Shown here: one piece after another, positions 45,838-53,851 of the stretch
Position numbering within the stretch: the first letter of the stretch is position 1
How the letters are laid out: each line of letters begins with the position of its first letter
Assembly: GCF_024707125.1 (NCBI RefSeq)
Contig: NZ_JANQAH010000011.1
Coordinates: 682,001-746,000 of the forward strand
Direction of reading: 5' to 3'
Origin: Devosia sp.
GTDB lineage: Bacteria; Pseudomonadota; Alphaproteobacteria; Rhizobiales; Devosiaceae
DNA: 64,000 nucleotides
The notes under the pieces: generated by a model
Database searches by the model: none
The model's input: the letters and a program-made list of their open reading frames with translations, nothing else
What the model was told of the DNA's origin: nothing
Translations under genes and position numbers: made by a program

Positions 45838-46097
45838 TAGTAAAGCCCGACGAGAAAGCCGGCCGAGGTGCCGCTAAGCACGCGGCGCACGCGGATCGGT
45901 AGCATGGAGCCGCCGGGTACGCCTTCGAAGGTGACAGTACCGCCCCAGAGCATTTCGACCTGGACGGTGCCGGCGGCGCCGACATAGAGGGCGCGCGTTG
46001 GCTGGTCGAAAATGGTGCCGTCGCTGGGCGTGATGGCGAAGGCGCCGGCAGCTGGTGCCGCCACGTCGATATTATGCGAAGAGAATATGTCGGCCAT
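45837..46097 (-). CDS. Spike base protein, RCAP_rcc01079-like family
   Basis: An 86-residue protein that matches the small spike base proteins of RcGTA and alphaproteobacterial phages: MADIFSSH near the start, AFAITPSDGTIF, TRALYVGAAGTVQVEMLWGG, and VPGGSMLPIRVRRVLSGTSA before VGLY. In Rhodobacter capsulatus GTA the rcc01079/rcc01080 pair forms head spikes that bind the capsule. Here the stop overlaps the start of the fibre-like gene (TAATG), the same gene order. No other phage or GTA structural gene is in the window. Confidence 0.82.
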   Translation of the reverse strand: MADIFSSHNIDVAAPAAGAFAITPSDGTIFDQPTRALYVGAAGTVQVEMLWGGTVTFEGVPGGSMLPIRVRRVLSGTSAGFLVGLY

Positions 46098-46244
46098 GAT
46101 CGGCTCCGCTGAGAGAGGAGCCTCAAGTCTAGGCGCGCGACAGAGAGCGGGGACAAATCGGCCGCGGCAAATAGCCGACCGGGATAAATAACGGCATTTT
46201 CAGGAGTTTTGCGCTATCGGATGGCAAGTACGCGCGGGGATAGA

Positions 46245-47249
46245 ATGAAGATCTTCATAACCGGCTCGGCCGGATTCATCGGCTATCACCTAGCTCGTCG
46301 TCTGCTCGAAGATGGTCATCGCGTGCACGGCTATGATGGGATGACGGCCTATTACGACGTCTCGCTCAAGCGGGCGCGTCTCGCGCTTCTGACGCCGTCG
46401 AACAGCTTTTCCTTCACCGAGGCAATGCTCGAAGATCGCGCTGCCCTCGAAACGGCCATCGCCGATTTTGCTCCCGATGTCGTCATCCACCTCGCGGCCC
46501 AGGCAGGGGTCCGATACAGCATCGAGGCGCCGCGGACCTATCACGACTCCAATCTCACCGGCACCTTCAACCTTCTCGAAGTGTTGCGCCAGACCGGCAC
46601 GCAGCACCTGCTCTTTGCCTCGACCTCCTCGGTCTATGGCGGCAACGAGACCGTGCCCTTCGGCGAAACCGACCGCACCGATTTCCCCATCTCGCTCTAT
46701 GCCGCGACCAAGAAGGCGGGCGAGGCGATGAGCCACGCCTATGCCCATCTCTTCGGCCTGCCGACCACCTGCTTCCGCTTCTTCACCGTTTATGGCCCCT
46801 GGGGCCGGCCGGACATGGCGCTCTTCAAGTTCGTCTCGGCCATCGGGCGCGACGAGCCGATCGATGTCTATGGCGAAGGCCATATGCAGCGCGATTTCAC
46901 CTATATCGACGATCTCGTCGAAGCGCTTGTCCGGCTGATCCCGCTGCCGCCGGCAAGAGGTCAGCCCATCGAGGTGCCGGGCGGCATGGATTCCCTCTCC
47001 CCGGTCGCGCCATGGCGCAGCGTCAATATCGGCGGCGGGCAACCCGTCGGCCTCTTGCCGTTCATCGACACGGTCGAGGCAGCTTTGGGCAAAAAAGCCC
47101 GGCGAAACCTGCTGCCCATGCAACAGGGCGATGTTCAGCAAACCCATGCCGCGCCGGCCTTGCTCAAGGCCCTCACCGGCTTTGCGCCCAAGACCAGTGT
47201 CAAAGCCGGCGTCTCCGCCTTCATCGACTGGTATTTTGACTATTACTGA
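46245..47249 (+). CDS. UDP-glucuronate 4-epimerase-like NAD-dependent epimerase
   Basis: A 334-residue extended SDR. The NAD motif is [19 protein letters not shown], with [15 protein letters not shown] and the catalytic FASTSSVYG Ser and [10 protein letters not shown] Tyr-Lys. [18 protein letters not shown] is the CapI/LpsL signature, so conversion of UDP-glucuronate to UDP-galacturonate is likely; UDP-glucose epimerase is less likely. ATG 46245 with GGGGATA upstream is preferred over 46209. It diverges from the spike base gene and is convergent with the Wzc-like gene. Confidence 0.9.
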   Translation: MKIFITGSAGFIGYHLARRLLEDGHRVHGYDGMTAYYDVSLKRARLALLTPSNSFSFTEAMLEDRAALETAIADFAPDVVIHLAAQAGVRYSIEAPRTYHDSNLTGTFNLLEVLRQTGTQHLLFASTSSVYGGNETVPFGETDRTDFPISLYAATKKAGEAMSHAYAHLFGLPTTCFRFFTVYGPWGRPDMALFKFVSAIGRDEPIDVYGEGHMQRDFTYIDDLVEALVRLIPLPPARGQPIEVPGGMDSLSPVAPWRSVNIGGGQPVGLLPFIDTVEAALGKKARRNLLPMQQGDVQQTHAAPALLKALTGFAPKTSVKAGVSAFIDWYFDYY

Positions 47250-47254
47250 CGATC

Positions 47255-48943
47255 CTAGCGCGACGAATAGCCCGGCTCGTAGCGCGGGGTGGGCCATCTG
47301 ATAACCTTTGGCTGCAGCGCCAGAACCGGAACGAGCGGCACCGGCAGGGGATGGGCCTGCCTTATGGCAACAAGCGCCTCGCGCAGCTTGGCCCGCTCTG
47401 TCCGCCCCCAACTCGCCACAAGGACCACGGCATCGGCATGCGGCAGGATATAGGCCGCTTCCGCCGACCAGTGGAGCGAGGGCATGTCCACAATGGTGAT
47501 GTCGTAGCTGGCCCTCACACCCCTCAGCACATTGGCAAAGGTAGGGCTGCCAAAAAGCACTTCCGCCGGCACCACGCTACGGCCGGAATTGACCAGCACG
47601 GAGAGCTTTGAGAGCGGATCTTTGCGCACCATGCTCGCAAGCTGGCGAATGTCCACGTCTCCGGCCAGAACCTGTTCAAACCCGCCCGCCAGGGGCACAT
47701 CGACATGCCGATGCAGCGCTGCCGAACGCACATCGGCATCGAGCAGCAAGACGCGCCGCCCCGCCGCATCGAAGGCGCGGGCCAGACCGAGCGCGGTCGT
47801 CGTCTTGCCTTCTCCGTCGCCGGGCGAGAGCACGAAAACCACCTGCCCGCCTACCCCCGATAGCAGGCTTCGCTGCAGATTGACCTGCAACGTCCGCATG
47901 CCTTCCGAGAATGCCGAGAGCGGTGCGGTAATCACCTGATCGGCATGGCTGGTGCCATCGAAGCGACTCTCATGGAGCCGTGGCATGGCGACGGCCGCAG
48001 GCACGCCAATGGCCTCGGCCAGTTCGTCCGTGCTGCGCACCCCGCTCGCCAGCCCATCGAAGGTGAAGGCCAAGGCGAGGGCGACGGCGAGCCCCAGGAG
48101 AGCGGCGACGGCCAGCGTCGTCCTGATATCGGGAAATCCCGCATCCGACGGTGGAGAAGCCGGTGCCACCAGACGTGCGTCGGGCAGTTGCAGCTGGGCC
48201 TGCTCTTCAAGCTCTGCCGACCGCCGCAACAGACGCTGATACTGGTCCCGCGCCAGATCGAGGCTATGCACGGTGGAGGCGATCTGCGGCTGAAAGCTCG
48301 CCGATAGCCCGTTCGGTTCGGCTGCGCTTGCGGCTTTCAGGCTTGCCAAGGTCTCGCCCAGCGCCAGCACCTGTCGGCGCGCGCCATCGACCTGTTCTTC
48401 AATCAGGGCGCTTGCCTTTCGTAGGCCATCGGACTTGGCCGTCACCTCGAGTTCTATATGTGCCTCGCCGACCGAATTGGCGAGGCGGGCCGCAAATTCT
48501 GGCGAGGTCGCACTGGCACGGATGGCAATCACCGGGGTCAGGCCACGGCGATTGATGGAGACGGAATTGTGCATCAACTTGAGCACCTGCGCCCGTCCCG
48601 CCTCTCCCGCCGCCAACGGCTCGGCATCGATGCGAAAAAAGCCCAGAAACATCGGCTGCAGATCGAAACCCGAGGAAAAATCGGCCAGCGCGAAGGGATC
48701 GACCAGTTCCATGGCGCGCGTCAGCACCGGATCGGAACGCATGATCTCGACGATGCCATCGATCGCGCCATTGTTTGGCGCATCCGCCCGCGGCGTGCCA
48801 CCGGGGCTGAGCAGATTGCCAGCAGGTTCAACGACAAGCAGCGCGGTCGCCGTGTAAATGGGTCGCAGCACGCTCACGGCAAACAGCGCACCCAGTATCG
48901 TGACCAAAACGACAAAAACGATGAGCCGGCCATGGCGCACCAA
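47255..48943 (-). CDS. Polysaccharide co-polymerase/ATPase, Wzc/GumC-like
   Basis: About 562 residues. A Wzz-type chain-length domain spans two membrane helices (LIVFVVLVTILGALFAVSVL and TTLAVAALLGLAVALALAF) with a coiled periplasmic region. The cytoplasmic BY-kinase-like domain has Walker A SPGDGEGKTTTALGLA, Walker A' VLLLDADVRS and Walker B ITIVDMPSLH. The C-terminal tail has only two Tyr (RYEPGYSSR), unlike the Tyr cluster of classical BY kinases. The TTG at 48943 lacks a Shine-Dalgarno. The frame is open upstream, and GGGGAGG at about 48991-48997 precedes a CTG at 48985 that would give a better cytosolic lead-in, so the true start may be non-canonical. No Wza outer-membrane exporter is nearby. 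Confidence 0.88.
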   Translation of the reverse strand: MVRHGRLIVFVVLVTILGALFAVSVLRPIYTATALLVVEPAGNLLSPGGTPRADAPNNGAIDGIVEIMRSDPVLTRAMELVDPFALADFSSGFDLQPMFLGFFRIDAEPLAAGEAGRAQVLKLMHNSVSINRRGLTPVIAIRASATSPEFAARLANSVGEAHIELEVTAKSDGLRKASALIEEQVDGARRQVLALGETLASLKAASAAEPNGLSASFQPQIASTVHSLDLARDQYQRLLRRSAELEEQAQLQLPDARLVAPASPPSDAGFPDIRTTLAVAALLGLAVALALAFTFDGLASGVRSTDELAEAIGVPAAVAMPRLHESRFDGTSHADQVITAPLSAFSEGMRTLQVNLQRSLLSGVGGQVVFVLSPGDGEGKTTTALGLARAFDAAGRRVLLLDADVRSAALHRHVDVPLAGGFEQVLAGDVDIRQLASMVRKDPLSKLSVLVNSGRSVVPAEVLFGSPTFANVLRGVRASYDITIVDMPSLHWSAEAAYILPHADAVVLVASWGRTERAKLREALVAIRQAHPLPVPLVPVLALQPKVIRWPTPRYEPGYSSR

Positions 48944-48985
48944 TACACCAAGAAAGGCCTCGGCCTCGGCGCGCGGAATGATCAG

Positions 48986-49168
48986 AACAACCTCCCCAGC
49001 CCTCCGAAAATAGAATTACATTTATCAAACCTTGGCAATCGCCATTCGAAGGGGCATCACCACCAAATCCCTGCGCATAACCAGTCTTTGGCGCTGGACA
49101 GAATGCCGGCCAACTGTTGATCATGGTTAATGAGACGTTAAGCAGATCAATAACACTGGGCGGCTTCA
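48986..49168. other. Divergent AT-rich control region of the wzc-like and exoY-like genes
   Basis: About 180 bases, the lowest-GC stretch nearby (TAGAATTACATTTATC; GATCATGGTTAATG; TAAGCAGATCAATAAC). It should carry promoters for both directions. I could not assign them with confidence. Confidence 0.4.
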
Positions 49169-49963
49169 ATGAAGCGGACAGCCAATCGAGTTGATCGCAA
49201 GACCAGCCGGACGGTAGCGGCGAAGTTTCTCCGCACGTCGGCCCGTCATGACTTCGTCCGAACCGCCTATGTCCCCCGCACGCTGACCCGCCCCCAGAGC
49301 GGCCTTGCCGTGCACTGGCACAACGGCCGCGCGGTACCGCCCGAGGCCACCCTCTCTCGGTCGATCTCGCTGACGGTCAAGCGATCCATCGATATTCTCG
49401 CTTCTGCGTTCGGCCTGCTCCTCCTCTCGCCGCTCTTCCTGCTGATTGCCCTCTGGATCAAGCGAACCGACAATGGGCCGGTCTTCTTCCGGCAATGGCG
49501 TCTCGGCCGCGACGGAAAGGTTTTCGCGCTTCTCAAATTCCGCTCGATGTATGCCGATCGCTGCGATGCGGCGGGCATCCGCCAGGCCACCGCCAACGAC
49601 AATCGCGTCACCCGTATCGGCGCCTTCATCCGCCGGACCAGCGTGGATGAACTACCCCAATTGCTCAATGTCCTTGTCGGGGAGATGTCGCTCGTCGGCC
49701 CGCGCCCCCATGTACCGGGCATGCAGGCGGCGGGCATGGACTACGACGACCTCGTGCCACACTATGCCTTTCGCCAGTCCATGCGGCCGGGCCTGACGGG
49801 CTGGGCCCAATGCCAGGGCCTGCGTGGCCCCACCACCGATCAGATCAAGGCGCTGAAGCGCATCGGTCACGACTTTGCCTATGTGCAGAATTTCTCGCTC
49901 TGGCTGGATGCAAAAATCGTCTGGAAGACTTTTGGCGAGGTCTGGCGCTCGGCGGCCCAATGA
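49169..49963 (+). CDS. Undecaprenyl-phosphate sugar phosphotransferase (ExoY-like)
   Basis: A 264-residue priming transferase that starts repeat-unit assembly on undecaprenyl phosphate. A hydrophilic N-terminus of about 65 residues precedes the membrane hairpin RSIDILASAFGLLLLSPLFL. The catalytic core shows PVFFRQWRLGRDGKVFALLKF, the RRTSVDELPQLLNVLVGEMS segment, LVGPRPH and MRPGLTGWAQ. It lacks the extra membrane helices of WcaJ, making it ExoY-like. It ends the polysaccharide locus. Confidence 0.93.
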   Translation: MKRTANRVDRKTSRTVAAKFLRTSARHDFVRTAYVPRTLTRPQSGLAVHWHNGRAVPPEATLSRSISLTVKRSIDILASAFGLLLLSPLFLLIALWIKRTDNGPVFFRQWRLGRDGKVFALLKFRSMYADRCDAAGIRQATANDNRVTRIGAFIRRTSVDELPQLLNVLVGEMSLVGPRPHVPGMQAAGMDYDDLVPHYAFRQSMRPGLTGWAQCQGLRGPTTDQIKALKRIGHDFAYVQNFSLWLDAKIVWKTFGEVWRSAAQ

Positions 49964-50052
49964 TGTGATCGCTCCAGGCGCCGAGGCGGGTGACAAAGCG
50001 GTGCGGAACCTATAGGCGGGTAACATCCTTCCCGCCCGCTTTCCCTTCCGCT

Positions 50053-51120
50053 ATGCCCCTGCCCCAGCCGAAGAATTTTTTCGTCCTGTTCCTGACGCTG
50101 GCCATTTCTGCTGCGGGTGGAGGGCTCGCCACGCTGCTGGGGCTCCCGGCCGGCTGGCTGATGGGCGGCGCCCTGGCCGTCACCATTGCCGCCATGGCCG
50201 GCGTTCCGGTGGTGCTGCCCGATTGGCTGCGCAACGTGATTTTTGTTCTCATCGGCATGTCCATGGGCGCCAGCGTGGCGCCGGACAGTCTTGCGCTTCT
50301 CGCCAGTTGGCCGATCAGCCTTGCCGCCCTTGCCATCGAACTGGTCATCATCGTCGCCACCACAGGCTGGATGCTGAGCCGCGTCTTCGGGCTCGATGCG
50401 GGCACGGCCTATCTCAGCTCCTTTCCCGGCCATCTCTCCTTCGTCATGGGCATAGCCGCGACCGGGGTCGGCAACTCCCGGCAGATCGTCATCATCCAGG
50501 TCATCCGCATCCTGATGCTCACCATCGCCGTGCCCATTGGCGCGACCTTCCTGCCCATCGATCACTTCGAGGTGGCAACGGCGAGCGCCTTCCTCTCGCC
50601 CCTGCAACTGATCCTTCTGGCGCTCGGCTGCGTCGCGGTCGGCTGGATTTTCGACCGGCTGCGCATTCCGGCGGGCATGGTGCTCGGCGCCATGGCCGCG
50701 GCCACCGCCGCCAAACTCGGCGGTCTCTATTCCGAAGCCATGCCGACACCGCTTGTGATCATCACCTTCGTCCTGACCGGTGCCATGATCGGCGCCCGTT
50801 TCGTCGGCATCACCCGCCAGGAATTCATGGCCGCTGCCAAGGGCGGGCTCATTGCGACTGCCATGACCGTCGGCATCGTCACGCTGATGACGCTGGCTGT
50901 CGCGCAGCTGGTCGACATGCGTTTTGGCCAGATCTGGCTCGGTCTCTCACCCGGTGCTCTTGAGGGCATGGGCGCCCTCGGCATTGCCCTTGGCTATGAC
51001 ACTGCCTTCATTGCGGCGCATCATGTTATACGCCTGCTCATGCTCAGTTTTGCCATCCCGGCTGTCGTGGTGATAATTCGCTGGCAGGAGCGCCGCTCGG
51101 CGCAGCAACGCCACAATTGA
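50053..51120 (+). CDS. AbrB family transporter-like membrane protein
   Basis: A 355-residue protein of the AbrB (ammonia monooxygenase-named, misleading) family, with about ten membrane segments in two internal repeats: GLPAGWLMGGALAVTIAAMA and RIPAGMVLGAMAAATAAKLG. LGLSPGALEGMGALGIALG is the family end signature. Function is a presumed small-molecule regulator-transporter; substrate unknown. ATG 50053 is preferred to 49990 because the first membrane helix begins there. Confidence 0.85.
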   Translation: MPLPQPKNFFVLFLTLAISAAGGGLATLLGLPAGWLMGGALAVTIAAMAGVPVVLPDWLRNVIFVLIGMSMGASVAPDSLALLASWPISLAALAIELVIIVATTGWMLSRVFGLDAGTAYLSSFPGHLSFVMGIAATGVGNSRQIVIIQVIRILMLTIAVPIGATFLPIDHFEVATASAFLSPLQLILLALGCVAVGWIFDRLRIPAGMVLGAMAAATAAKLGGLYSEAMPTPLVIITFVLTGAMIGARFVGITRQEFMAAAKGGLIATAMTVGIVTLMTLAVAQLVDMRFGQIWLGLSPGALEGMGALGIALGYDTAFIAAHHVIRLLMLSFAIPAVVVIIRWQERRSAQQRHN

Positions 51121-51154
51121 GGCCTAGATAGTCCCCTGACTCTGGAGATCTGAA

Positions 51155-51454
51155 ATGACCCGCCACTTGATGCCCGCCCTCGGCTTTATTGCTCTGCTGA
51201 CTGGAAGCAGCGTCGCGGCGCCATTTTGTGACGGCGCCTTCGACAGCGGACGCGTGACCTTCGGCTTCTCGATCGGCGGCAAGTATACCGAGCAGGAGCG
51301 CAATGACTTCGACATGATGGAGCTGCGCCGCATGGGCGTCGATGCGACCCGTGTCGAACGCTGGAACGGGTGCATCCGCGCCTTCGTTCGTAAGCCCGGG
51401 GGCGGCGAAGAAATGCAGTTCTTCGAACCCGGCACCTACCGCCCGGTCTTCTAG
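51155..51454 (+). CDS. Small exported protein of unknown function
   Basis: A 99-residue protein with a signal peptide (MTRHLMPALGFIALLTGSSV, cut near AA-PF). The mature part has two Cys (PFCDGAFDS and RWNGCIRAF), which may form a disulfide, and no domain I recognise. It follows the AbrB gene by 34 bases with AGATCTGAA-type spacing and could be co-transcribed. Its 3' end overlaps the convergent SRPBCC gene by four bases. Confidence 0.7.
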   Translation: MTRHLMPALGFIALLTGSSVAAPFCDGAFDSGRVTFGFSIGGKYTEQERNDFDMMELRRMGVDATRVERWNGCIRAFVRKPGGGEEMQFFEPGTYRPVF

Positions 51455-51915
51455 CGCTCGACCAGCTTCGCCAATTGTGCGGCGACGGTGCCCCAGCCGT
51501 CAAAAAAGCCCATTTCTTCGTGCCAGGCGCGCGTTTCCGCGTCCTTGTGCAGCACATGGGCTCGATAGGCCGTGCCTTGGTCGTGGTCGTCGAGCGAGAT
51601 GACGGCGGTCATGAACGGGCTGGCGGCCGGCCGCCAGCCGCCGCTCAGCGCATTGGTGAGGACGATTTTCCGCCCCTCCTCCACTGCAAGGTAGCAGGCA
51701 TCCATATGCGGCCCGAAAGCGCCGCCGTCTTCGCTCATTTCCGTGAGCAGCGCGCCGCCCGGCCGCACATCCATTTGGACGACGCGGCACAAGGCCGGCG
51801 CTGGGATCCACCACTGCGCAAACTGGTCCGGACTGGTCCAGGCCTGCCAGACGGCACTGCGCGGCGCCTTGATGACGCGGGTGATTTCCAGGTCCGTTTC
51901 GGGACGAAAATTCAT
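51451..51915 (-). CDS. SRPBCC (AHSA1-like) domain protein
   Basis: A 154-residue START-like fold protein: LEITRVIKAPRSAVWQAWTSP, then FAQWWIPAPAL and the C-terminal helix HEEMGFFDGWGTVAAQLAKL are the usual AHSA1 landmarks. Such proteins bind small hydrophobic ligands. ATG 51915 overlaps the ArsR stop by four bases, the classic ArsR-AHSA1 pair. Confidence 0.92.
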   Translation of the reverse strand: MNFRPETDLEITRVIKAPRSAVWQAWTSPDQFAQWWIPAPALCRVVQMDVRPGGALLTEMSEDGGAFGPHMDACYLAVEEGRKIVLTNALSGGWRPAASPFMTAVISLDDHDQGTAYRAHVLHKDAETRAWHEEMGFFDGWGTVAAQLAKLVER

Positions 51916-52247
51916 CGTTCCTGTTCCTTCTGTCTTTCAGCAACAAATCGCTCGAGCCGATCGGTGCGGCTCTCCCAGATCGCCCGCTGCTCATCGAGCC
52001 ACGAGCCGACCGCAGCCAGCCGTGCCTCGTCGATTTCGCAATAGCGCACCCGGCCTTCCTTGCGCGTGTGGATCAGCCCCGCCGCTTCGAGCACGCGCAC
52101 ATGTTTCATGAACGAGGGCAGCGCCATATCGAACGGCGCCGCCAGATCCCCCACGCTTGCAGCGCCTTTGCCCAGCCGGCCAATGACGGCCCGGCGCGTC
52201 GGATCGGCCAGTGCCTGAAAGAGCGTATCGAGTGAATACTGATCCAT
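51912..52247 (-). CDS. ArsR family HTH regulator
   Basis: A 111-residue winged helix protein, MDQYSLDTLFQALADPTRRA, then DLAAPFDMALPSFMKHVRVL as recognition helix, and RKEGRVRYCEID as wing. No metal-binding Cys box is seen, as in the YdfF-like subgroup linked to SRPBCC partners. An upstream ATG at 52319 is in frame, but 52247 fits the family start. Likely autorepressor of the two-gene operon. Confidence 0.93.
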   Translation of the reverse strand: MDQYSLDTLFQALADPTRRAVIGRLGKGAASVGDLAAPFDMALPSFMKHVRVLEAAGLIHTRKEGRVRYCEIDEARLAAVGSWLDEQRAIWESRTDRLERFVAERQKEQER

Positions 52248-52286
52248 AAGGCTAAGTATCACACCACAAAGCTTAGCGCAATGGCT
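52248..52286. promoter_or_regulatory. Candidate ArsR operator region
   Basis: GGCTAAG occurs directly next to the ArsR start, again about 30 bases on, and as the inverted GCTTAGC between them. Three half-sites in 40 bases suggest an autoregulatory operator. Confidence 0.4.
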
Positions 52287-52348
52287 AAGTTTCTGGACGG
52301 GATTTGCGGCCATGGACAACGAAAACCGGATCGTCTAAATGCGGTATC

Positions 52349-52423
52349 GACGGTTGTGGAACCGTCACCGACGGGGACGGCCCTGAAAATCGGTTCTATT
52401 GATCGGGGACGACCCTGAGGAGA
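52349..52423 (+). promoter_or_regulatory. Guanidine-II (mini-ykkC) riboswitch candidate upstream of the ChaA-like gene
   Basis: Two short hairpins with ACGR tetraloops follow each other: CGGGG-ACGG-CCCTG at 52372-52385 and TCGGGG-ACGA-CCCTGA at 52403-52418, separated by 17 bases. The two stems share the same G-rich arm and U/G wobble, as in mini-ykkC RNAs, whose paired ACGR loops dimerise around guanidinium. The second stem runs into the Shine-Dalgarno GAGGAG nine bases before GTG 52432, so ligand-controlled translation is likely. A further hairpin GACGGTT-GTGG-AACCGTC lies at 52349-52366. The family assignment rests on pattern recognition, not on a covariance search. Confidence 0.72.
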
Positions 52424-52431
52424 TAGCAACC

Positions 52432-53580
52432 GTGTCCACGCTCCGCGAACACATCCCCAACGGCACCATCGCCAAGCTGCTTGTCGCTTGGGGCGTCGTG
52501 ATCGTCTTCTTCATCTTCGGCCCGACCTGGCTGCACGAACCGATCGAACCATGGATCGCCGTAGTCTGCTTCGTCGTGATCTTTTCAACCATCCTGCTTG
52601 CCGCCTTCGGCGTGGTGCATGAGGCGGACTACCTCGCCCATCAATTGGGCGAACCCTACGGCACGCTCATCCTGACCCTGTCCATCGTCATGATCGAGGT
52701 CATCCTCATCGCCGCGGTGCTGCTGGGGCCGGGCGAGAACCCGACCATCGGCCGTGATTCCATTTTCGCGGTGATGATGATCATTCTCAATCTCGTCATG
52801 GGCATCTGCCTGATCCTGGGCGGACGCCGCTTCGGCGAGCAGGAATATAATTCGCAAGGCGCCATGGCCTATGTCTCCATGACCCTGCTTCTGGCCGGTA
52901 TCGGCCTCATCCTTCCCAATACGCTCAGCACGGGAAATGGCACCTTCTGGCCAATGCAGGCCGCTGCCTTTGCCATTCTCACGACCGTGCTCTATGGCGC
53001 GTTCCTGCTGATGCAGACGCGCGGCTACAAGCGCTACTTTATTCAGCCCGACATCGGGCAACTGGTTGTTCCGCTTCGTTCGACCGGTACCAGCGCTCCA
53101 GCGGGGGCGGTGCCAAGTCTCGACAAGCGCGCCATCGTCATTCGCTCGATCCTGCTGGTCGCGCTGATGCTGCCCATCGTGCTGCTGGCCCATGATCTGG
53201 CTCTGGTCATCGATTTCGGCATCGGGGCCGTCGGCGCCCCGGTCGCCCTTGGCGGCGTGCTGATCGCCATCATCGTCTTCACGCCAGAATCGATCACCGC
53301 CATCCGGGCTGCCGTCGACAATCAGTTGCAGCGCTCCATCAATCTCTGCCTCGGCGCCTTTGTCTCGACGGTCGGGCTCACCGTGCCTGCCGTGCTCTTT
53401 GTCGGCCTTTTCACCGGCAAGACGGTGATCATGGGCGTGACGCCGACCGAAACCGTTTTGCTGCTGCTCACCATTGGGCTCACCACCCTGACCTTTCTCG
53501 GCCAGCGCGCCTCGGCCTTGCAGGGCACGCTGCACCTGACGCTTTTTGCCGTCTACGGCGTGCTGCTGTTCCTGACCTAG
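52432..53580 (+). CDS. chaA: ChaA-type cation/proton antiporter (Ca2+/H+ family)
   Basis: A 382-residue antiporter with about 11 membrane segments in two CaCA repeats. The acidic ion-binding motifs are visible: GEPYGTLILTLSIVMIEVIL in the first repeat and GGVLIAIIVFTPESITAIRA in the second. ChaA proteins exchange Ca2+, Na+ or K+ for H+. I chose GTG 52432 because of GAGGAG upstream and the riboswitch-like leader; an ATG 33 bases earlier would lie inside the second hairpin. Under guanidine control the substrate might be guanidinium or the gene may counter its effects; that is speculation. Confidence 0.88.
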   Translation: MSTLREHIPNGTIAKLLVAWGVVIVFFIFGPTWLHEPIEPWIAVVCFVVIFSTILLAAFGVVHEADYLAHQLGEPYGTLILTLSIVMIEVILIAAVLLGPGENPTIGRDSIFAVMMIILNLVMGICLILGGRRFGEQEYNSQGAMAYVSMTLLLAGIGLILPNTLSTGNGTFWPMQAAAFAILTTVLYGAFLLMQTRGYKRYFIQPDIGQLVVPLRSTGTSAPAGAVPSLDKRAIVIRSILLVALMLPIVLLAHDLALVIDFGIGAVGAPVALGGVLIAIIVFTPESITAIRAAVDNQLQRSINLCLGAFVSTVGLTVPAVLFVGLFTGKTVIMGVTPTETVLLLLTIGLTTLTFLGQRASALQGTLHLTLFAVYGVLLFLT

Positions 53581-53594
53581 TAGAGCCGACGCCC

Positions 53595-53650
53595 GCCATC
53601 AGGACGACCTGATGGCATGGGGCTAAGCGGGGACGACCCCTTTTGAGGTG
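53595..53650 (+). promoter_or_regulatory. Second guanidine-II (mini-ykkC) riboswitch candidate
   Basis: GCCATCAGG-ACGA-CCTGATGGC (53595-53616, a perfect 9-bp stem) and GGGG-ACGA-CCCC (53629-53640) again pair two ACGA tetraloops, 12 bases apart. The second hairpin is followed directly by GAGG and ATG 53655. The different stem sequences with identical ACGA loops indicate structure-based conservation relative to the leader at 52372-52418. It begins 14 bases after the ChaA-like stop. Confidence 0.72.
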
Positions 53651-53654
53651 TCCC

Positions 53655-53831
53655 ATGTCAAACCCGCTCAACGTCATCGTGCTTATCGGCTGCCTCATCG
53701 GCTATCTCGCCGCCGACATTCTTACCGGCATGGGCGCCGCCCAAGGCACAGCCGGTTCAATCATCACCAGCCTCCTGCCCTCCGCCTTCGGCCTCGCCGT
53801 GGGCCTCGTGGCGCTGCGGCTGACCAAATAA
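53655..53831 (+). CDS. 58-residue two-helix membrane peptide upstream of atpB
   Basis: [20 protein letters not shown] then [10 protein letters not shown] and [20 protein letters not shown] give two membrane helices joined by a Gly-rich loop. I know no family for it. By position, just before atpB, it resembles AtpI or the small AtpQ/AtpR peptides of N-ATPase operons, but there is no sequence signature. GAGG lies seven bases before the ATG, at the base of the riboswitch hairpin. The stop is 20 bases before atpB. Confidence 0.7.
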   Translation: MSNPLNVIVLIGCLIGYLAADILTGMGAAQGTAGSIITSLLPSAFGLAVGLVALRLTK

Positions 53832-53851
53832 CCACTATCCGAGGATATGCC

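Noticed and set aside
43915-46097. Full prophage in the capsule locus
   Set aside because: No integrase, terminase, capsid or attachment-site repeat around the spike-like pair.
52349-52423. yybP-ykoY manganese riboswitch upstream of the cation antiporter
   Set aside because: The expected long three-way structure and its conserved loops are missing; the paired ACGR tetraloops match mini-ykkC better.
52372-53640. CsrA/RsmA binding hairpins, because of the GGA near loops
   Set aside because: In CsrA sites the GGA is in the loop; here the GG is paired and the loop is ACGA/ACGG in all four hairpins.
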